Of a stretch of DNA of 64,000 bases, positions 17,948-28,586 are shown piece by piece. This stretch comes from Flavobacterium sp. (lineage in GTDB: Bacteria > Bacteroidota > Bacteroidia > Flavobacteriales > Flavobacteriaceae): contig NZ_JAIXSL010000007.1 in the NCBI RefSeq assembly GCF_027484705.1, forward strand, positions 476,521 through 540,520, read 5' to 3'. The translations under genes were made by a program, and so were the position numbers. Positions within the stretch are counted from its first letter, which is position 1, and the number at the start of each line of letters is the position of its first letter. The notes beneath the pieces were generated by a model, which was not told the origin of the DNA, did not search any database, and saw only the letters and a list, made by a program, of their open reading frames with translations.

Positions 17948-20617
17948 TTATTCCTTGGTGATTTTTACGACACCGGTTTTGTCTTTTGAGTACATTTTTA
18001 CGAAATAGTTTCCGGCCGCGAGCTGGCTTAAATCGATTTTGTTGTCGATCAATTGGGCGCTTTGCAGCAACCTGCCGTGAAGGTCAAAAATTTCAACTTT
18101 CTGGATAGGTTTGTCATTTTGAATGTTCAAGATGTTTTTAACAGGATTCGGATATACTTTGAAATTTGACATGTCAAATTGTTGGTTCGCCAAAGCATTT
18201 CCTACAACGGTTTGTGTTTCGTTAGTCTGGATTGGGAAATTATAATCAAAGTAAATATCCGCTTGATTTCTCAGGACATCATTGAGCAACACGGTCGGTT
18301 TGGTTTTGATTTTAAACACGACATAACCGTCATTATTGGCATCATCAAAAGGCAGGTTGATGTTTTCAAAAATGAATTCCACTTTGTTGGTGTCGGAGAT
18401 TTTGGTCACGCACGAATGCGACGCATGGGTCATTTGCAAAGAATTGACATCAAACATAGTAGTGTCGATCATATCTTTTACGACGATATTTTGCGCAGCA
18501 TAATTTCCGGTATTTTCAAAACGTATTTTATAATGAATGTATTTTCCAACCATCGCCGGACTGATTCGGTTGCCTTCAAGACAGGTTTTGTCGTTCGGGT
18601 CGAAAGAATTCAGCACAAATTGTGGCAATACAAATTGGTTGTCCGCTAAAGTTTCGTCACCGGCAGTCGGAGTAATGGAAGCGGTGAAAGTAATTAAGTC
18701 ATTTCCATTCAAAGGAGGCGTTTCCATGGGCGTGTTAAGATTTATGATAAAATCTATCGTACGCGACTCGAAAGGCTGTAAGTTGGTATAATCCCAAACC
18801 AATGAATTTAAGGCTTGAGTGGTTATTGTCGGATTGGCCGAGACCAAATCTATCACATCATCCTGAAAATCGAGCGTTATTTGTCCGTTAGCGGTTTGAT
18901 TTCCTTTGTTTTTGTAGACCAATCTGTATCTTACATTAAATCCAGGTCTTGGTGTATCCAATGCCAGCAACACGATTTCCAGATCCGGATGGGCTCCGTT
19001 GGGCGCAACACAGAAGTTTTGAGTGAACGGGCTCGCAATCGTTGGGAAGTCAACCTGAATGCTCGCGGGCGATATGGTGAAATACGTTGGATTTTCAAGT
19101 ACCGGAGTAACCGTATGCAAACCAGCACTTACCGGCAAACTGAAGTTCCCCGAAGTATCTGCTACAATAGTTCCCGCTGTTGTTCCGCTGGCGATATTGT
19201 ATTTTAAATTAGCGTAACCTAAATCACCGGCATCACAACCATTGGCGTTAGCATCTAATTTTGTAGTTCCTTCAATGGTATAAAAAACACCGCCGGGGGT
19301 AAACGAACAGTAAGAATTCACCTCACAATTATTGTAGCCATACTGGGTGACCTTCTGTTGCATGCTGGCCATTTCACCTTCATCGGCACAGATGTAGAGT
19401 AATATAGGGTTGTTGTAAAAATTAAAACTGACGTTGCCGAAATTATCATTCCCTTCGAACTTTCCGTTTTTCATAAAAATCGAAAGCAACTGGTTGTTGG
19501 CGCAATTCACGCCCGAGATACTGACGCACTCGGAAATGTCTAAGGAAAGTAACTGGTTATTATCACAATACAAAGAACTTAAATTTGACAATCCGGACAA
19601 ATTAAGCGATAATAACTGGTTTGAAGAACACGAAAGGTTCGTCAGGTTCGTCAAGCCCGAAACATCAAGATTGCTTAACTGATTGGTGCTGCAGTCAATC
19701 CAGTTTAGGTTTGTGAGCCCCAATACATTTAGTGAATTCAGTTGATTGTGCGCGCAAGTCAAATAACTCAGGCTGCTCAATCCTGAAACGTTTAAACTCG
19801 TCAGGGAGGTTTCAGTGATGGAGAGCGTCTGTAAACTCGTGCAACCAGACATATTCAGCGTTTGTATGTTATAATCCGAATAAATGCTGAGCCATGTTAA
19901 AGCGCTACAGCCTGAAAAATTTAAAACGGTTGCCGGAGCATAATAGATATTAATTGATGCCAAACTAGTGCAATTGGAAAAATTAACATTCGACAGCACT
20001 GACCCGCCAATAGAATTGGGAATGTTAACCAAGCTAGTACAACCCGAAACGTTTAAAGTCTGCAATAAGTTGGTAGCAAAGCTTAACGTTTGCAAATTCG
20101 TGAGGTTTGACGTATTCAGGTTTGCAATCGCCGTTTGGTTGCAATCCACATATTCCAAGGTGTTGAGCCCTGAAAAATTAATGGCCGTCAAGTTGTCGTT
20201 CTTAAAACAATCCAGACGTTTTAAAGCAGTGCCTACAATAATTAATGAAGTCAAATTATTTTCGTAGCAATACAATTCCTGCAGTTGAGATAAGGCCGAT
20301 ACGTCTAGGCCGGTAATCGTATTGCTGAAACAACTCAAGACCTTCATATTGGTGAAACTTGAGATTCCCGTCATGCTGCTGATACTCGAAAAATTGACAT
20401 ACAAAGCACTCACTTGTTGGGCTTCGGTCACCTGAATCTGCCCGTCGTTGTTGGCATCAATTTTAAACCATAGCCCCGTGAGGTTTTTGGCGATTTGAAT
20501 TCCGTTGTCGGCCTGCAGTAATTTCGCTTTAAAATTAGCATCCGGAATCGTTACGATTTGTGCCGTCAGTTGCATCGAGCCCAGAACAGCCAGAAGGAAA
20601 AATAGTTTTGCTTTCAT
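17948..20617 (-). CDS. Secreted leucine-rich-repeat protein with T9SS type A sorting domain
   Basis: An 889-residue cell-surface or secreted protein. A signal peptide (about 1-20, ending LTAQ) is followed by roughly 18-20 repeats of about 21 residues of the form LxxLxCxxNQLxSLNVSGL between residues ~60 and 430, a bacterial leucine-rich repeat solenoid. Next come a segment like the conserved-repeat/DUF11-like Ig folds with FDPNDKTCLEG, and a C-terminal type A sorting domain (VYPNPVKNILNI ... GNYFVKMYSK ... VKITKE). The T9SS would move it across the outer membrane and remove the sorting domain. Start at 20617 is chosen because it directly precedes the signal peptide; an upstream in-frame Met at 20671 adds an implausible leader. 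The DNA repeats here are coding, not CRISPR. Confidence 0.85.
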   Translation of the reverse strand: MKAKLFFLLAVLGSMQLTAQIVTIPDANFKAKLLQADNGIQIAKNLTGLWFKIDANNDGQIQVTEAQQVSALYVNFSSISSMTGISSFTNMKVLSCFSNTITGLDVSALSQLQELYCYENNLTSLIIVGTALKRLDCFKNDNLTAINFSGLNTLEYVDCNQTAIANLNTSNLTNLQTLSFATNLLQTLNVSGCTSLVNIPNSIGGSVLSNVNFSNCTSLASINIYYAPATVLNFSGCSALTWLSIYSDYNIQTLNMSGCTSLQTLSITETSLTSLNVSGLSSLSYLTCAHNQLNSLNVLGLTNLNWIDCSTNQLSNLDVSGLTNLTNLSCSSNQLLSLNLSGLSNLSSLYCDNNQLLSLDISECVSISGVNCANNQLLSIFMKNGKFEGNDNFGNVSFNFYNNPILLYICADEGEMASMQQKVTQYGYNNCEVNSYCSFTPGGVFYTIEGTTKLDANANGCDAGDLGYANLKYNIASGTTAGTIVADTSGNFSLPVSAGLHTVTPVLENPTYFTISPASIQVDFPTIASPFTQNFCVAPNGAHPDLEIVLLALDTPRPGFNVRYRLVYKNKGNQTANGQITLDFQDDVIDLVSANPTITTQALNSLVWDYTNLQPFESRTIDFIINLNTPMETPPLNGNDLITFTASITPTAGDETLADNQFVLPQFVLNSFDPNDKTCLEGNRISPAMVGKYIHYKIRFENTGNYAAQNIVVKDMIDTTMFDVNSLQMTHASHSCVTKISDTNKVEFIFENINLPFDDANNDGYVVFKIKTKPTVLLNDVLRNQADIYFDYNFPIQTNETQTVVGNALANQQFDMSNFKVYPNPVKNILNIQNDKPIQKVEIFDLHGRLLQSAQLIDNKIDLSQLAAGNYFVKMYSKDKTGVVKITKE

Positions 20618-20742
20618 GATTTCGCGTTTTATTGAGTTAACGTAAATGTAAATAAAATATCTCCAGCCCACTACGCTACAATTAGAATTCGGCGGTTCTC
20701 AATAAGAATTCGATAATGATTTTAAAGGAATTCTACCGTCAG

Positions 20743-21456
20743 TTAGGAAAAAACTGCGGCCAGCACTTCAAGCGATTTTGGTTTTTTGAATCCGTCGAGG
20801 TGCATGCTGTAATAGTCTATCAGGATTTTGAGCAGCAGTTTTCGCTCGGTCACATGAAACGTTTTCTTGTCATTGTCAAATTTCAGATCGATGAGTTTTT
20901 TGAACAGTTGCGTTTCGTGTTCGTTGAGGGAATTCAAAGCCGGCAGTGGAGAAAAAACGCCTTCTTTCATTTCAAAAAAAGGAAACTCTACCTCAGAAGT
21001 ATCGGGATAAAAACCGAGATGTTTGGTGATTTCCAACAATAAGATCAAATGGAAATTGGCGATGTCGTCGTGATGGTCGAGCCAGTGCAACGCGGTTTCT
21101 AAAATGTTGAACAGCGCTTCGTTTTTTTCTTCTTCATGAATGGAATGCTGGAGCATTTCGGACAAAAACATGACCATCGTGCTTTTGAAAATATCCGAAT
21201 GAATGGATTGGAACGGCGTTTCGATCTTGATTTCCTTAAGCTGCTCTAAAGTGCCTTTGTTTTTGTGAACCGCTTCAATTTCGAGAATAGACAAGGGTTG
21301 GAAATAGGCAATTTTCTGGTTCGATTTCCGCGACGAGAAAGCATCGCGCACAAAATAGGACTTGAGACCATCCGACAATGTAAAGCATTTTACAATCAGG
21401 CTTTTCTCCTGAAACTTGAGCGATGAAATGACGATGGCTTTGGTTTTGACTAGCAT
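20743..21456 (-). CDS. recO: DNA repair protein RecO
   Basis: A 237-residue protein of the RecF pathway: it loads RecA onto SSB-coated single strands together with RecR. The N-terminal OB-fold is typical (TKAIVISSLKFQEKSLIVKCF, split here as TKAIVISSLKFQEKS then LIVKCF), followed by the helical domain. As in other Bacteroidota the zinc-finger cysteines are absent. It sits 47 bases behind the PorZ-like gene, possibly in one transcript. Confidence 0.9.
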   Translation of the reverse strand: MLVKTKAIVISSLKFQEKSLIVKCFTLSDGLKSYFVRDAFSSRKSNQKIAYFQPLSILEIEAVHKNKGTLEQLKEIKIETPFQSIHSDIFKSTMVMFLSEMLQHSIHEEEKNEALFNILETALHWLDHHDDIANFHLILLLEITKHLGFYPDTSEVEFPFFEMKEGVFSPLPALNSLNEHETQLFKKLIDLKFDNDKKTFHVTERKLLLKILIDYYSMHLDGFKKPKSLEVLAAVFS

Positions 21457-21503
21457 AAAAATTTTCAGTCAACGGTTTGCCTGACTGGTAGCCGACAATT
21501 ATT

Positions 21504-23807
21504 TTAACGGATAATCATCACTTTTTTGACCTTGGTTTCGGCGCCGTCTTCTGAAGAAATGAAAATCATATACACCCCGGAAGCCACTTTATATTTGCCG
21601 AAAGCGGTCGTGTCCCATTCGATGGTTCCGCCTTCTGAAATCGTTTCGTAAACCAGATTTCCTTCGATATCGGCAATCTTCACGTGTACTTTATCCATGA
21701 GGCCGCTAACTTTTACGGTTCCTGTATATTCAGGACGCACCGGATTCGGATACACATAAGCGTTATTGAGATCTTCATTAGCAGATGTTGAAATGCCTCT
21801 GAAAGACACCATGCCTTTGGTCGTGGCGAAAAAAACTTCACCCGTAGCTCCATTGACCTCAATATCGTTGATGGTGTTGCTCGGCAGCGGTGAATTCTCT
21901 GAAGTGAAGTGGTAAATGGTTTTCTGCCCGTCGGAAGAAACATAAAAAACGCCCGCATCAACGGTTCCAATCCATTTGTTGTTGGCTCCGTCTACAAAGA
22001 TATCACTGATGGATTGCTCGTAAAGTAACTCCTGAGCCAAATTGTCCTCGATAATAATGATGGCGTTGGTTTTTAAGGTTTCATTGGATAAAAAACTGTC
22101 GATACTTGGCAATACCCTGAGTCCGGCTAAAGTGCCTATCCACAACTGATTCCTGTTGTCAATAGCTATGGCGCGAGCATCAAAAGACGGGAGATTTCCG
22201 TCTTCTGGTTTGTCACTAATGACTTTAAAACGGTTGTTATAATTTTCGTTAAAGCCGATGACACCATCCCTCCACGTCGCCATCCATTTGGTTCCGTTTT
22301 TATCGATGATCATCCTTCCAAACTTCAGGTTAGCCACTGACGCAGCTACATTTTGCATATCGTATGATTGCCATTGCCCATTGGTTTTTAATACTTTCAA
22401 GCCTTTCCTGATATAACCGTTGGTGACCCATAAATTGCCCGTTTTATCGAAAACAGCTCCATTGACCCTGATATCATCCGGAACCTCACCTGGAATCGTT
22501 TGCAATCCGTCACTACCTGTATTTGAAGTGTTGTATAAGGTCGTCGGGATATCATTTTCCAGTTTTAATAACCCTGAATAAAAGGAACTCAGATAAACCT
22601 GTTTTTCATTATTGGGGTTGACGGTAATTCTTGACAATGCTTTTGCTCCAAGAAGCGATTCATAAGGAATGCTGTACCAACCGTTTTTATCGTATTTGCT
22701 GACCCCAAATTTAGCAAGCCCTGTTGGTGTAAAAGCATAAGGATTATAATCGAGATCATATCCTCCAAAAACGGTCCATAGGGCTGAAGGCGTGCTGTTG
22801 ATGGCAAAGACATTGTTTCGCAATGGCCCTTCAGGTGTTTTGTTTTCGAAAACAGCTCCGTTAAGTTCTTTACTGAAAATACCGTGTTCTTCAGTCCCGA
22901 AAAAAACTTCAGAACCAAGAATGGTAGCGCACGTAAATTCAACGGTAAAATCAGGAATCTGGTTGCTGTTGATATCGGCAATCTGACTCAAAGCCGTATT
23001 GTAAAGATACACATGCTTTTTAGTAGTAACCAGCAGATAGGCACCACTGGTTCGGATATCGTTTGCCGTTTCGGGAAGTTGTGCTATGGCTACGAAAGCA
23101 GTTCCGTTCCATCTTTGCAAACTACCCGATGTGGTCACTGCGACTAATTTATCATCGACCTTTTCGATTCCTGACCAGCCAAATCCCGCAACAGTGATCC
23201 ATTGGTTGTAATCATTAAGGTTCGGATTAGTAAGTTCGCCCACTAAAATACCGTTGGTTTTGGATGCGGCACAAAGTCTTCCGTTGAAAATAGCGGTTTG
23301 CTGAATATTGATCTGGGATCCGTTTGGACCAATAAAATAAGTGTCGCCGAATTGCAGCGTATTCAAATTGTATTGCACAATGCCAAAATCACAGGAAACA
23401 TAAATCATCCCGTTGTGATCCATAAAATGGTTGACCTTCTTTACGTTCTGAGGAATCGATTTGTTGATGATGTCCACCACATTCAGAATCGATCCATCCG
23501 CTTCATTATATACTATGATTAAACCGTTTTCATAACCGATAATGGTTTTTCTGAGCGTCTGGCTGTGATAGACTGCTGTAATGGTAAGCCCTGATAATCC
23601 GTCGACTGTGTTGATTATTTTAATGTCTCCAGAGGCAACGTCCTCGGAAAAAATCGCATTTTCAGTAGCGGCAAAAATCTTCGTTTGATTTTGCGAAATG
23701 TCATTGATCTGGTTGTATGAAAAATAACCTTTCCAGGATTTGTTGTTTTGCGACTGGCAACAAAGCATGGCGAGCATTGAAAATACGGTAAGGAAAAATA
23801 CTTTCAT
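21504..23807 (-). CDS. porZ: PorZ-like type IX secretion protein (beta-propeller)
   Basis: A 767-residue exported protein with signal peptide (about 1-20; CCQSQ at the end). Two seven-bladed propeller-like regions of two-component-regulator type (blades such as NLWVTNGYIRKGLKVL, KWMATWRDGVIGF, NQLWIGTLAGLRVL, NKWIGTVDAGVFYV) fill residues ~30-680. A C-terminal sorting-like domain (YPNPVRPEYTGTVKVSG ... ASGVYMIFI) ends the chain. PorZ of Porphyromonas gingivalis has this plan and takes part in the attachment step that adds A-LPS to T9SS cargo. The start at 23807 is supported by a -7 box (23831-23838) that overlaps the alternative upstream Met. Confidence 0.75.
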   Translation of the reverse strand: MKVFFLTVFSMLAMLCCQSQNNKSWKGYFSYNQINDISQNQTKIFAATENAIFSEDVASGDIKIINTVDGLSGLTITAVYHSQTLRKTIIGYENGLIIVYNEADGSILNVVDIINKSIPQNVKKVNHFMDHNGMIYVSCDFGIVQYNLNTLQFGDTYFIGPNGSQINIQQTAIFNGRLCAASKTNGILVGELTNPNLNDYNQWITVAGFGWSGIEKVDDKLVAVTTSGSLQRWNGTAFVAIAQLPETANDIRTSGAYLLVTTKKHVYLYNTALSQIADINSNQIPDFTVEFTCATILGSEVFFGTEEHGIFSKELNGAVFENKTPEGPLRNNVFAINSTPSALWTVFGGYDLDYNPYAFTPTGLAKFGVSKYDKNGWYSIPYESLLGAKALSRITVNPNNEKQVYLSSFYSGLLKLENDIPTTLYNTSNTGSDGLQTIPGEVPDDIRVNGAVFDKTGNLWVTNGYIRKGLKVLKTNGQWQSYDMQNVAASVANLKFGRMIIDKNGTKWMATWRDGVIGFNENYNNRFKVISDKPEDGNLPSFDARAIAIDNRNQLWIGTLAGLRVLPSIDSFLSNETLKTNAIIIIEDNLAQELLYEQSISDIFVDGANNKWIGTVDAGVFYVSSDGQKTIYHFTSENSPLPSNTINDIEVNGATGEVFFATTKGMVSFRGISTSANEDLNNAYVYPNPVRPEYTGTVKVSGLMDKVHVKIADIEGNLVYETISEGGTIEWDTTAFGKYKVASGVYMIFISSEDGAETKVKKVMIIR

Positions 23808-23830
23808 TAAAATAAATCTAGATTGAAGCA

Positions 23831-23838
23831 CAAATATA
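23831..23838 (-). promoter_or_regulatory. -7 box of the porZ-like gene
   Basis: TATATTTG on the minus strand, 23 bases ahead of the chosen start codon. It matches the Bacteroidota consensus TAnnTTTG; no clear -33 TTG was seen. Confidence 0.5.
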
Positions 23839-23876
23839 GTGTAAAACGAAAAAAATCGACTTTTAATATCAGATGC

Positions 23877-23917
23877 AAAAAAAAGCCTTTTTACTATGAC
23901 TAGCAGAAAGGCTTTTT
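23877..23917 (-). terminator. Terminator of gdhA
   Basis: Stem AAAAAGCCTTT (23880-23890, plus strand) with AAAGGCTTTTT (23907-23917); on the minus strand it ends in eight T and lies 21 bases behind the gdhA stop. Confidence 0.85.
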
Positions 23918-23937
23918 AAATGACTTATAAAGCGGGT

Positions 23938-25380
<1,443 letters not shown>

Positions 25381-25512
25381 TCAATTAATTTCATTCTTTC
25401 TCCTTGGCCTTAAAACTCGCCTGAAACAAAGCATTTTATACCAATTCACGAGATTTAACGTTTAATAAAAGGTATTTTTTTTATTTTATTTTAGAAGTGA
25501 ATGATGTTTTTA

Positions 25513-25520
25513 TATATTTG
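25513..25520 (+). promoter_or_regulatory. -7 box of the outer-membrane protein gene
   Basis: TATATTTG, 22 bases ahead of the start codon at 25543. It matches TAnnTTTG. Confidence 0.5.
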
Positions 25521-25542
25521 TCGAGAATTGATTTAATCCTAT

Positions 25543-26331
25543 ATGCAAATGCCCAAGTATTTTATCCTAATCTTCTTGTTTATATTTGGTTACTCTGCCA
25601 AAACCAATGCGCAATTCGGTTTTTCTCATGAAGTAGGAATCATTGCAGGGCCTGTTGCTTTTCAATCGGATTATGGTGAAAGACATGATTACAACACCAA
25701 TGCGGGAAATACCGGCTATGGAATTGGATTGATACACTACCTTAATTTCGCCTACAAAGCAGATTGTAATTGTTATAATCCTGAAACTTATTTCAACGAC
25801 CACTTCAAACTCAGAAGTGAGTTGTCCTACAACAAAACCAACCTAAGACATTACGGAGAATATACCGATGGAGATAGAAAAAAATTGTTCAACCGCCAGC
25901 TCAGAGCAATGCGTGGAAGTACCGCGGTGACCAATATAGGAATGCAATTGGAATATTTCCCTTTGAGTATCCGTGATTTTACCGCTACTGTTGGTGCTTT
26001 TGCTCCTTTTGTAAGTCTCGGTGGTCAATTTAGTTTCTACGACCCGAGTGCTTCTTCCACATTAGGAAGGCTAAATACGCCAGCAACTACTCCGGTTAAA
26101 TATTACAACGCTACCCAAAACGGAAGCGGAACAGTTTGGTCTGTCGTAGGAAGTGTCGGTTCGCGTTATAAATTGGCGCCTTCTTCAGATTTAATGGTTG
26201 ACTTACGCCTTCAATATTATTTCTCGAACTGGGTAGACGGTTTGAATCCGAATCCGGATCTTTATCCTGAGAACAAAGCCAATGATTGGTTGGTTTGGTT
26301 TAACGTCGGTTACATTTACTACATCCAATAA
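25543..26331 (+). CDS. Outer-membrane beta-barrel-like protein of Flavobacteriia
   Basis: A 262-residue exported protein: signal peptide to about residue 24 (KTNAQ), then alternating beta-strand pattern with many aromatics and a C-terminus FNVGYIYYIQ, typical of small outer-membrane barrels. It resembles a conserved flavobacterial family (the THC0290_0291-type proteins), which is a recollection and not checked. A CNCYNP cysteine pair lies near residue 72. Second Met (residue 3) could also be the start. Function unknown; it is monocistronic between a promoter and the terminator at 26351-26380. Confidence 0.65.
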   Translation: MQMPKYFILIFLFIFGYSAKTNAQFGFSHEVGIIAGPVAFQSDYGERHDYNTNAGNTGYGIGLIHYLNFAYKADCNCYNPETYFNDHFKLRSELSYNKTNLRHYGEYTDGDRKKLFNRQLRAMRGSTAVTNIGMQLEYFPLSIRDFTATVGAFAPFVSLGGQFSFYDPSASSTLGRLNTPATTPVKYYNATQNGSGTVWSVVGSVGSRYKLAPSSDLMVDLRLQYYFSNWVDGLNPNPDLYPENKANDWLVWFNVGYIYYIQ

Positions 26332-26350
26332 GACAAAATAAAATTTATAA

Positions 26351-26380
26351 AAAAACCAGTACGATTTGTACTGGTTTTTT
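26351..26380. terminator. Bidirectional terminator
   Basis: Stem AAAAACCAGTAC (26351-26362) with GTACTGGTTTTT (26368-26379) and a 5-nt loop, flanked by A-run and T-run. It serves the convergent outer-membrane protein gene and the trans-sulfuration gene. Confidence 0.88.
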
Positions 26381-26390
26381 TATTGGTGAT

Positions 26391-27536
26391 TTATTGTAAC
26401 GCTTGTTTCAAATCTTCAATTAAATCATCAGCGTCTTCAATGCCTACGCTCAACCGAACCAAATCATCGGTGATTCCGATTTCTTTTCGTTTGTCTTCAG
26501 GAATCGATGCGTGCGTCATCAAGGCCGGATGGTTCGCCAAAGATTCTACACCGCCTAAGGATTCCGCTAAAGTAAATACTTTCAGTTTTTCCAAGAAGGT
26601 AATGGCGTCTTGTTTTGCGCCTGAAACGAACGAAAACGAAACCATGCCGCCGAAACCGCTCATTTGCTTTTTGGCGATCTCATGATACGGATGACTTGGC
26701 AAGCCCGGATAATAAACCGTTTTGATTTTCGGATGGCTGTTTAAGAACGCTACGATTTTCTCACCGTTTTCACAATGTCTTTGCACTCTCAAATGCAAAG
26801 TTTTGATGCCGCGCAAAACCAGAAAACTATCCATTGGTCCTAAGGTTGCTCCAGTGGCGAATTGTTGAAAATGCAGTTGTTCGCCGAGCGCTTCGTCTTT
26901 CATGATCAAGGCTCCGGCAATCACATCCGAATGGCCGCCAAGATATTTGGTCGCGGAATGCATGACAATATCAGCTCCTAAGTCTAATGGGCGTTGCAAG
27001 TATGGCGTTGCAAAAGTATTATCGACGGCGAAAAGGATATTTTTAGCTTTGGTGATTTTAGCGATTTCGGCAATATCAGCCAATTTCATCAGCGGATTGG
27101 TAGGCGTTTCAACCCAAACCAATTTAGTGTTTTCATTGATTAACGATTGGAATTTTGCAATATCATTCATATCCACAAAGTGGAATTTGATGCCCGAATC
27201 TTTGTATATGCGCGTGAACATTCTATAGGTTCCGCCATACAAATCGTCCATAGCAATGACTTCGTCGCCGGCTTTGAACGAACGCAACAGACAATCAGTA
27301 GCTGCCAAACCAGATGAAAACGCCAAAGCCCGCGAACCGTTTTCGATGCTCGCCAAAGCATGCTCTAACGCCGTTCTTGTAGGATTGGCCGCGCGGCTGT
27401 ATTCGTAATCTGGATTTACGGGTTGCCCCGGACTATTTTGAACAAAAGTAGAAGTTTGGTATACCGGCGGCATCACTGCTCCGGTGCTTGGGTCGTGGTG
27501 TTGGCCACCGTGAATGGTTTTGGTGTTGAATTTCAT
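26391..27536 (-). CDS. Trans-sulfuration PLP enzyme (cystathionine gamma-synthase/lyase type)
   Basis: A 381-residue Cys/Met-metabolism PLP enzyme. The Schiff-base lysine is in [37 protein letters not shown] and [10 protein letters not shown] are family hallmarks. Members either join cysteine to an activated homoserine or cleave cystathionine; sequence alone does not settle which. The residue pattern near the N-terminus (TKTIHGGQ) resembles cystathionine gamma-synthase/gamma-lyase. Start at 27536 ([11 protein letters not shown]) is preferred; an in-frame extension to 27602 lacks family similarity. Palindromic element copy 3 lies upstream. Confidence 0.88.
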   Translation of the reverse strand: MKFNTKTIHGGQHHDPSTGAVMPPVYQTSTFVQNSPGQPVNPDYEYSRAANPTRTALEHALASIENGSRALAFSSGLAATDCLLRSFKAGDEVIAMDDLYGGTYRMFTRIYKDSGIKFHFVDMNDIAKFQSLINENTKLVWVETPTNPLMKLADIAEIAKITKAKNILFAVDNTFATPYLQRPLDLGADIVMHSATKYLGGHSDVIAGALIMKDEALGEQLHFQQFATGATLGPMDSFLVLRGIKTLHLRVQRHCENGEKIVAFLNSHPKIKTVYYPGLPSHPYHEIAKKQMSGFGGMVSFSFVSGAKQDAITFLEKLKVFTLAESLGGVESLANHPALMTHASIPEDKRKEIGITDDLVRLSVGIEDADDLIEDLKQALQ

Positions 27537-27630
27537 CTGTCTTTTATATTGTTTTTTATAGGTTTTATTTTTGCCAAATATATGAAGTTTGTTTTTTGCC
27601 ACGAAAGCGCGAAGTCATAAAGTTGTGTTA

Positions 27631-27713
27631 TAGCCCCGATAGAAGCGGCATCCTTTTGTGGCGGCGTTCGACACAAAAGATAAAGTGTATAGCGGGAAAT
27701 AGCTCCTAAAAAA
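27631..27713 (+). repeat. Palindromic 3'-end element, copy 3
   Basis: Flanks TAGCCCCGATAGAAG and GTATAGCGGGAAATAGCTCC, nearly identical to copy 1. Stem 27654-27662/27670-27678 with one G-A mismatch at the eighth pair and loop GGCGTTC (27663-27669). It abuts the TAG stop of the DinB-like gene exactly, as copy 1 abuts hmgA. Confidence 0.88.
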
Positions 27714-28169
27714 CTAAACAAATTTCCGAAGGCTCATCATCATCCCGATGTGCATCGCTTCGTGGTAATAATTGAAGGCCATAGCGTCTTCTGCATTGCG
27801 CATCGTGAAGCCCGACAGGCTCGTGAATTCGTTATAGGTCTTGAAAATATTAGCATTGAAATCAGCTTTGGTTTGGTTAATCGTTTCAAATAACAACGAT
27901 TGAATTTCGTCGACTTCGGCTTGTGAAACTTCACTTTCCGGTTTTGTGCCTCTTTTGTATTTCTCGAGCATTTCGTTTGAAACCATCATCGGCAAACCTG
28001 ACAATTTGTATACTAACATTTGCTGTACGACGATAATGTGCCCGATGTTCCAGATGAGGTTGTTGTTGAAGCCTTCAGGCACTTTGTTGAGCTGTTCGAG
28101 CGAGTAATTTTCTAAAAAGCCAGCCAATACTTTTCTGCTCGTGCGCGTGATTTCGAATACTTGGTGCAT
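27714..28169 (-). CDS. DinB-like (DUF664-type) four-helix protein
   Basis: A 151-residue soluble protein of the DinB/YfiT-like fold, a four-helix bundle that commonly holds a divalent metal with three histidines. Visible candidate ligands are His in WNIGHIIVVQQ and the C-terminal HEAMHIGMM pair. Some family members are bacillithiol or mycothiol S-transferases; others have no known role, and nothing here decides. The start at 28169 (MHQVFEITR) is chosen because the family begins here. It diverges from the ArsC-like gene with only 66 bases between them. Confidence 0.85.
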   Translation of the reverse strand: MHQVFEITRTSRKVLAGFLENYSLEQLNKVPEGFNNNLIWNIGHIIVVQQMLVYKLSGLPMMVSNEMLEKYKRGTKPESEVSQAEVDEIQSLLFETINQTKADFNANIFKTYNEFTSLSGFTMRNAEDAMAFNYYHEAMHIGMMMSLRKFV

Positions 28170-28235
28170 GTTTATTTTTTTGCTAAAAATACTTATTTTA
28201 AAAGTCAAATGGATTTCCTTTGTAAAAAGATTTTT

Positions 28236-28586
28236 ATGAATACGATCTATTATCTCGCTTCCTGCGATACGTGCCGGAAGATCATCAAATCATTGCCGAA
28301 AAACGATTCGCTGGTGTTTCACGACATCAAACAAAATCCGATTACGCCTGCCGAATTGGAGGTCATGCACGGACTCGCCGGCAGTTATGAAGCGTTGTTC
28401 AGCCGGAAAGCGCAACTCTATAAATCGCTTGATCTCAAAAACAAAGCGCTTACGGAAACCGATTACCGAAACTACATTTTGGAGCATTATACGTTTTTGA
28501 GCCGTCCGGTTTTTATCATCGAGGGTAAAATCTATATCGGTAATAACCAGAAAGTCATCGCGGAAGTGATCAAAGCATTAAGTTAA
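28236..28586 (+). CDS. ArsC/Spx-family protein
   Basis: A 116-residue thioredoxin-fold protein of the arsenate reductase (glutaredoxin-coupled) / Spx family. The active-site segment ASCDTCRKI near residue 10 carries a CxxC, and SRPVFIIEGK near residue 90 corresponds to the RPI segment with the arsenate-binding arginine. It could be an arsenate reductase or one of the many YffB-like paralogues of unknown role; no ars operon is nearby. The stop overlaps the start of the EamA gene by one base (TAATG), so the two are translated together. Confidence 0.85.
   Translation: MNTIYYLASCDTCRKIIKSLPKNDSLVFHDIKQNPITPAELEVMHGLAGSYEALFSRKAQLYKSLDLKNKALTETDYRNYILEHYTFLSRPVFIIEGKIYIGNNQKVIAEVIKALS

Noticed and set aside
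19434..20300. Regular short direct repeats that could suggest CRISPR
   Set aside because: They are codon-phased repeats inside the leucine-rich repeat gene, with varied codons and no constant spacer length outside the frame.
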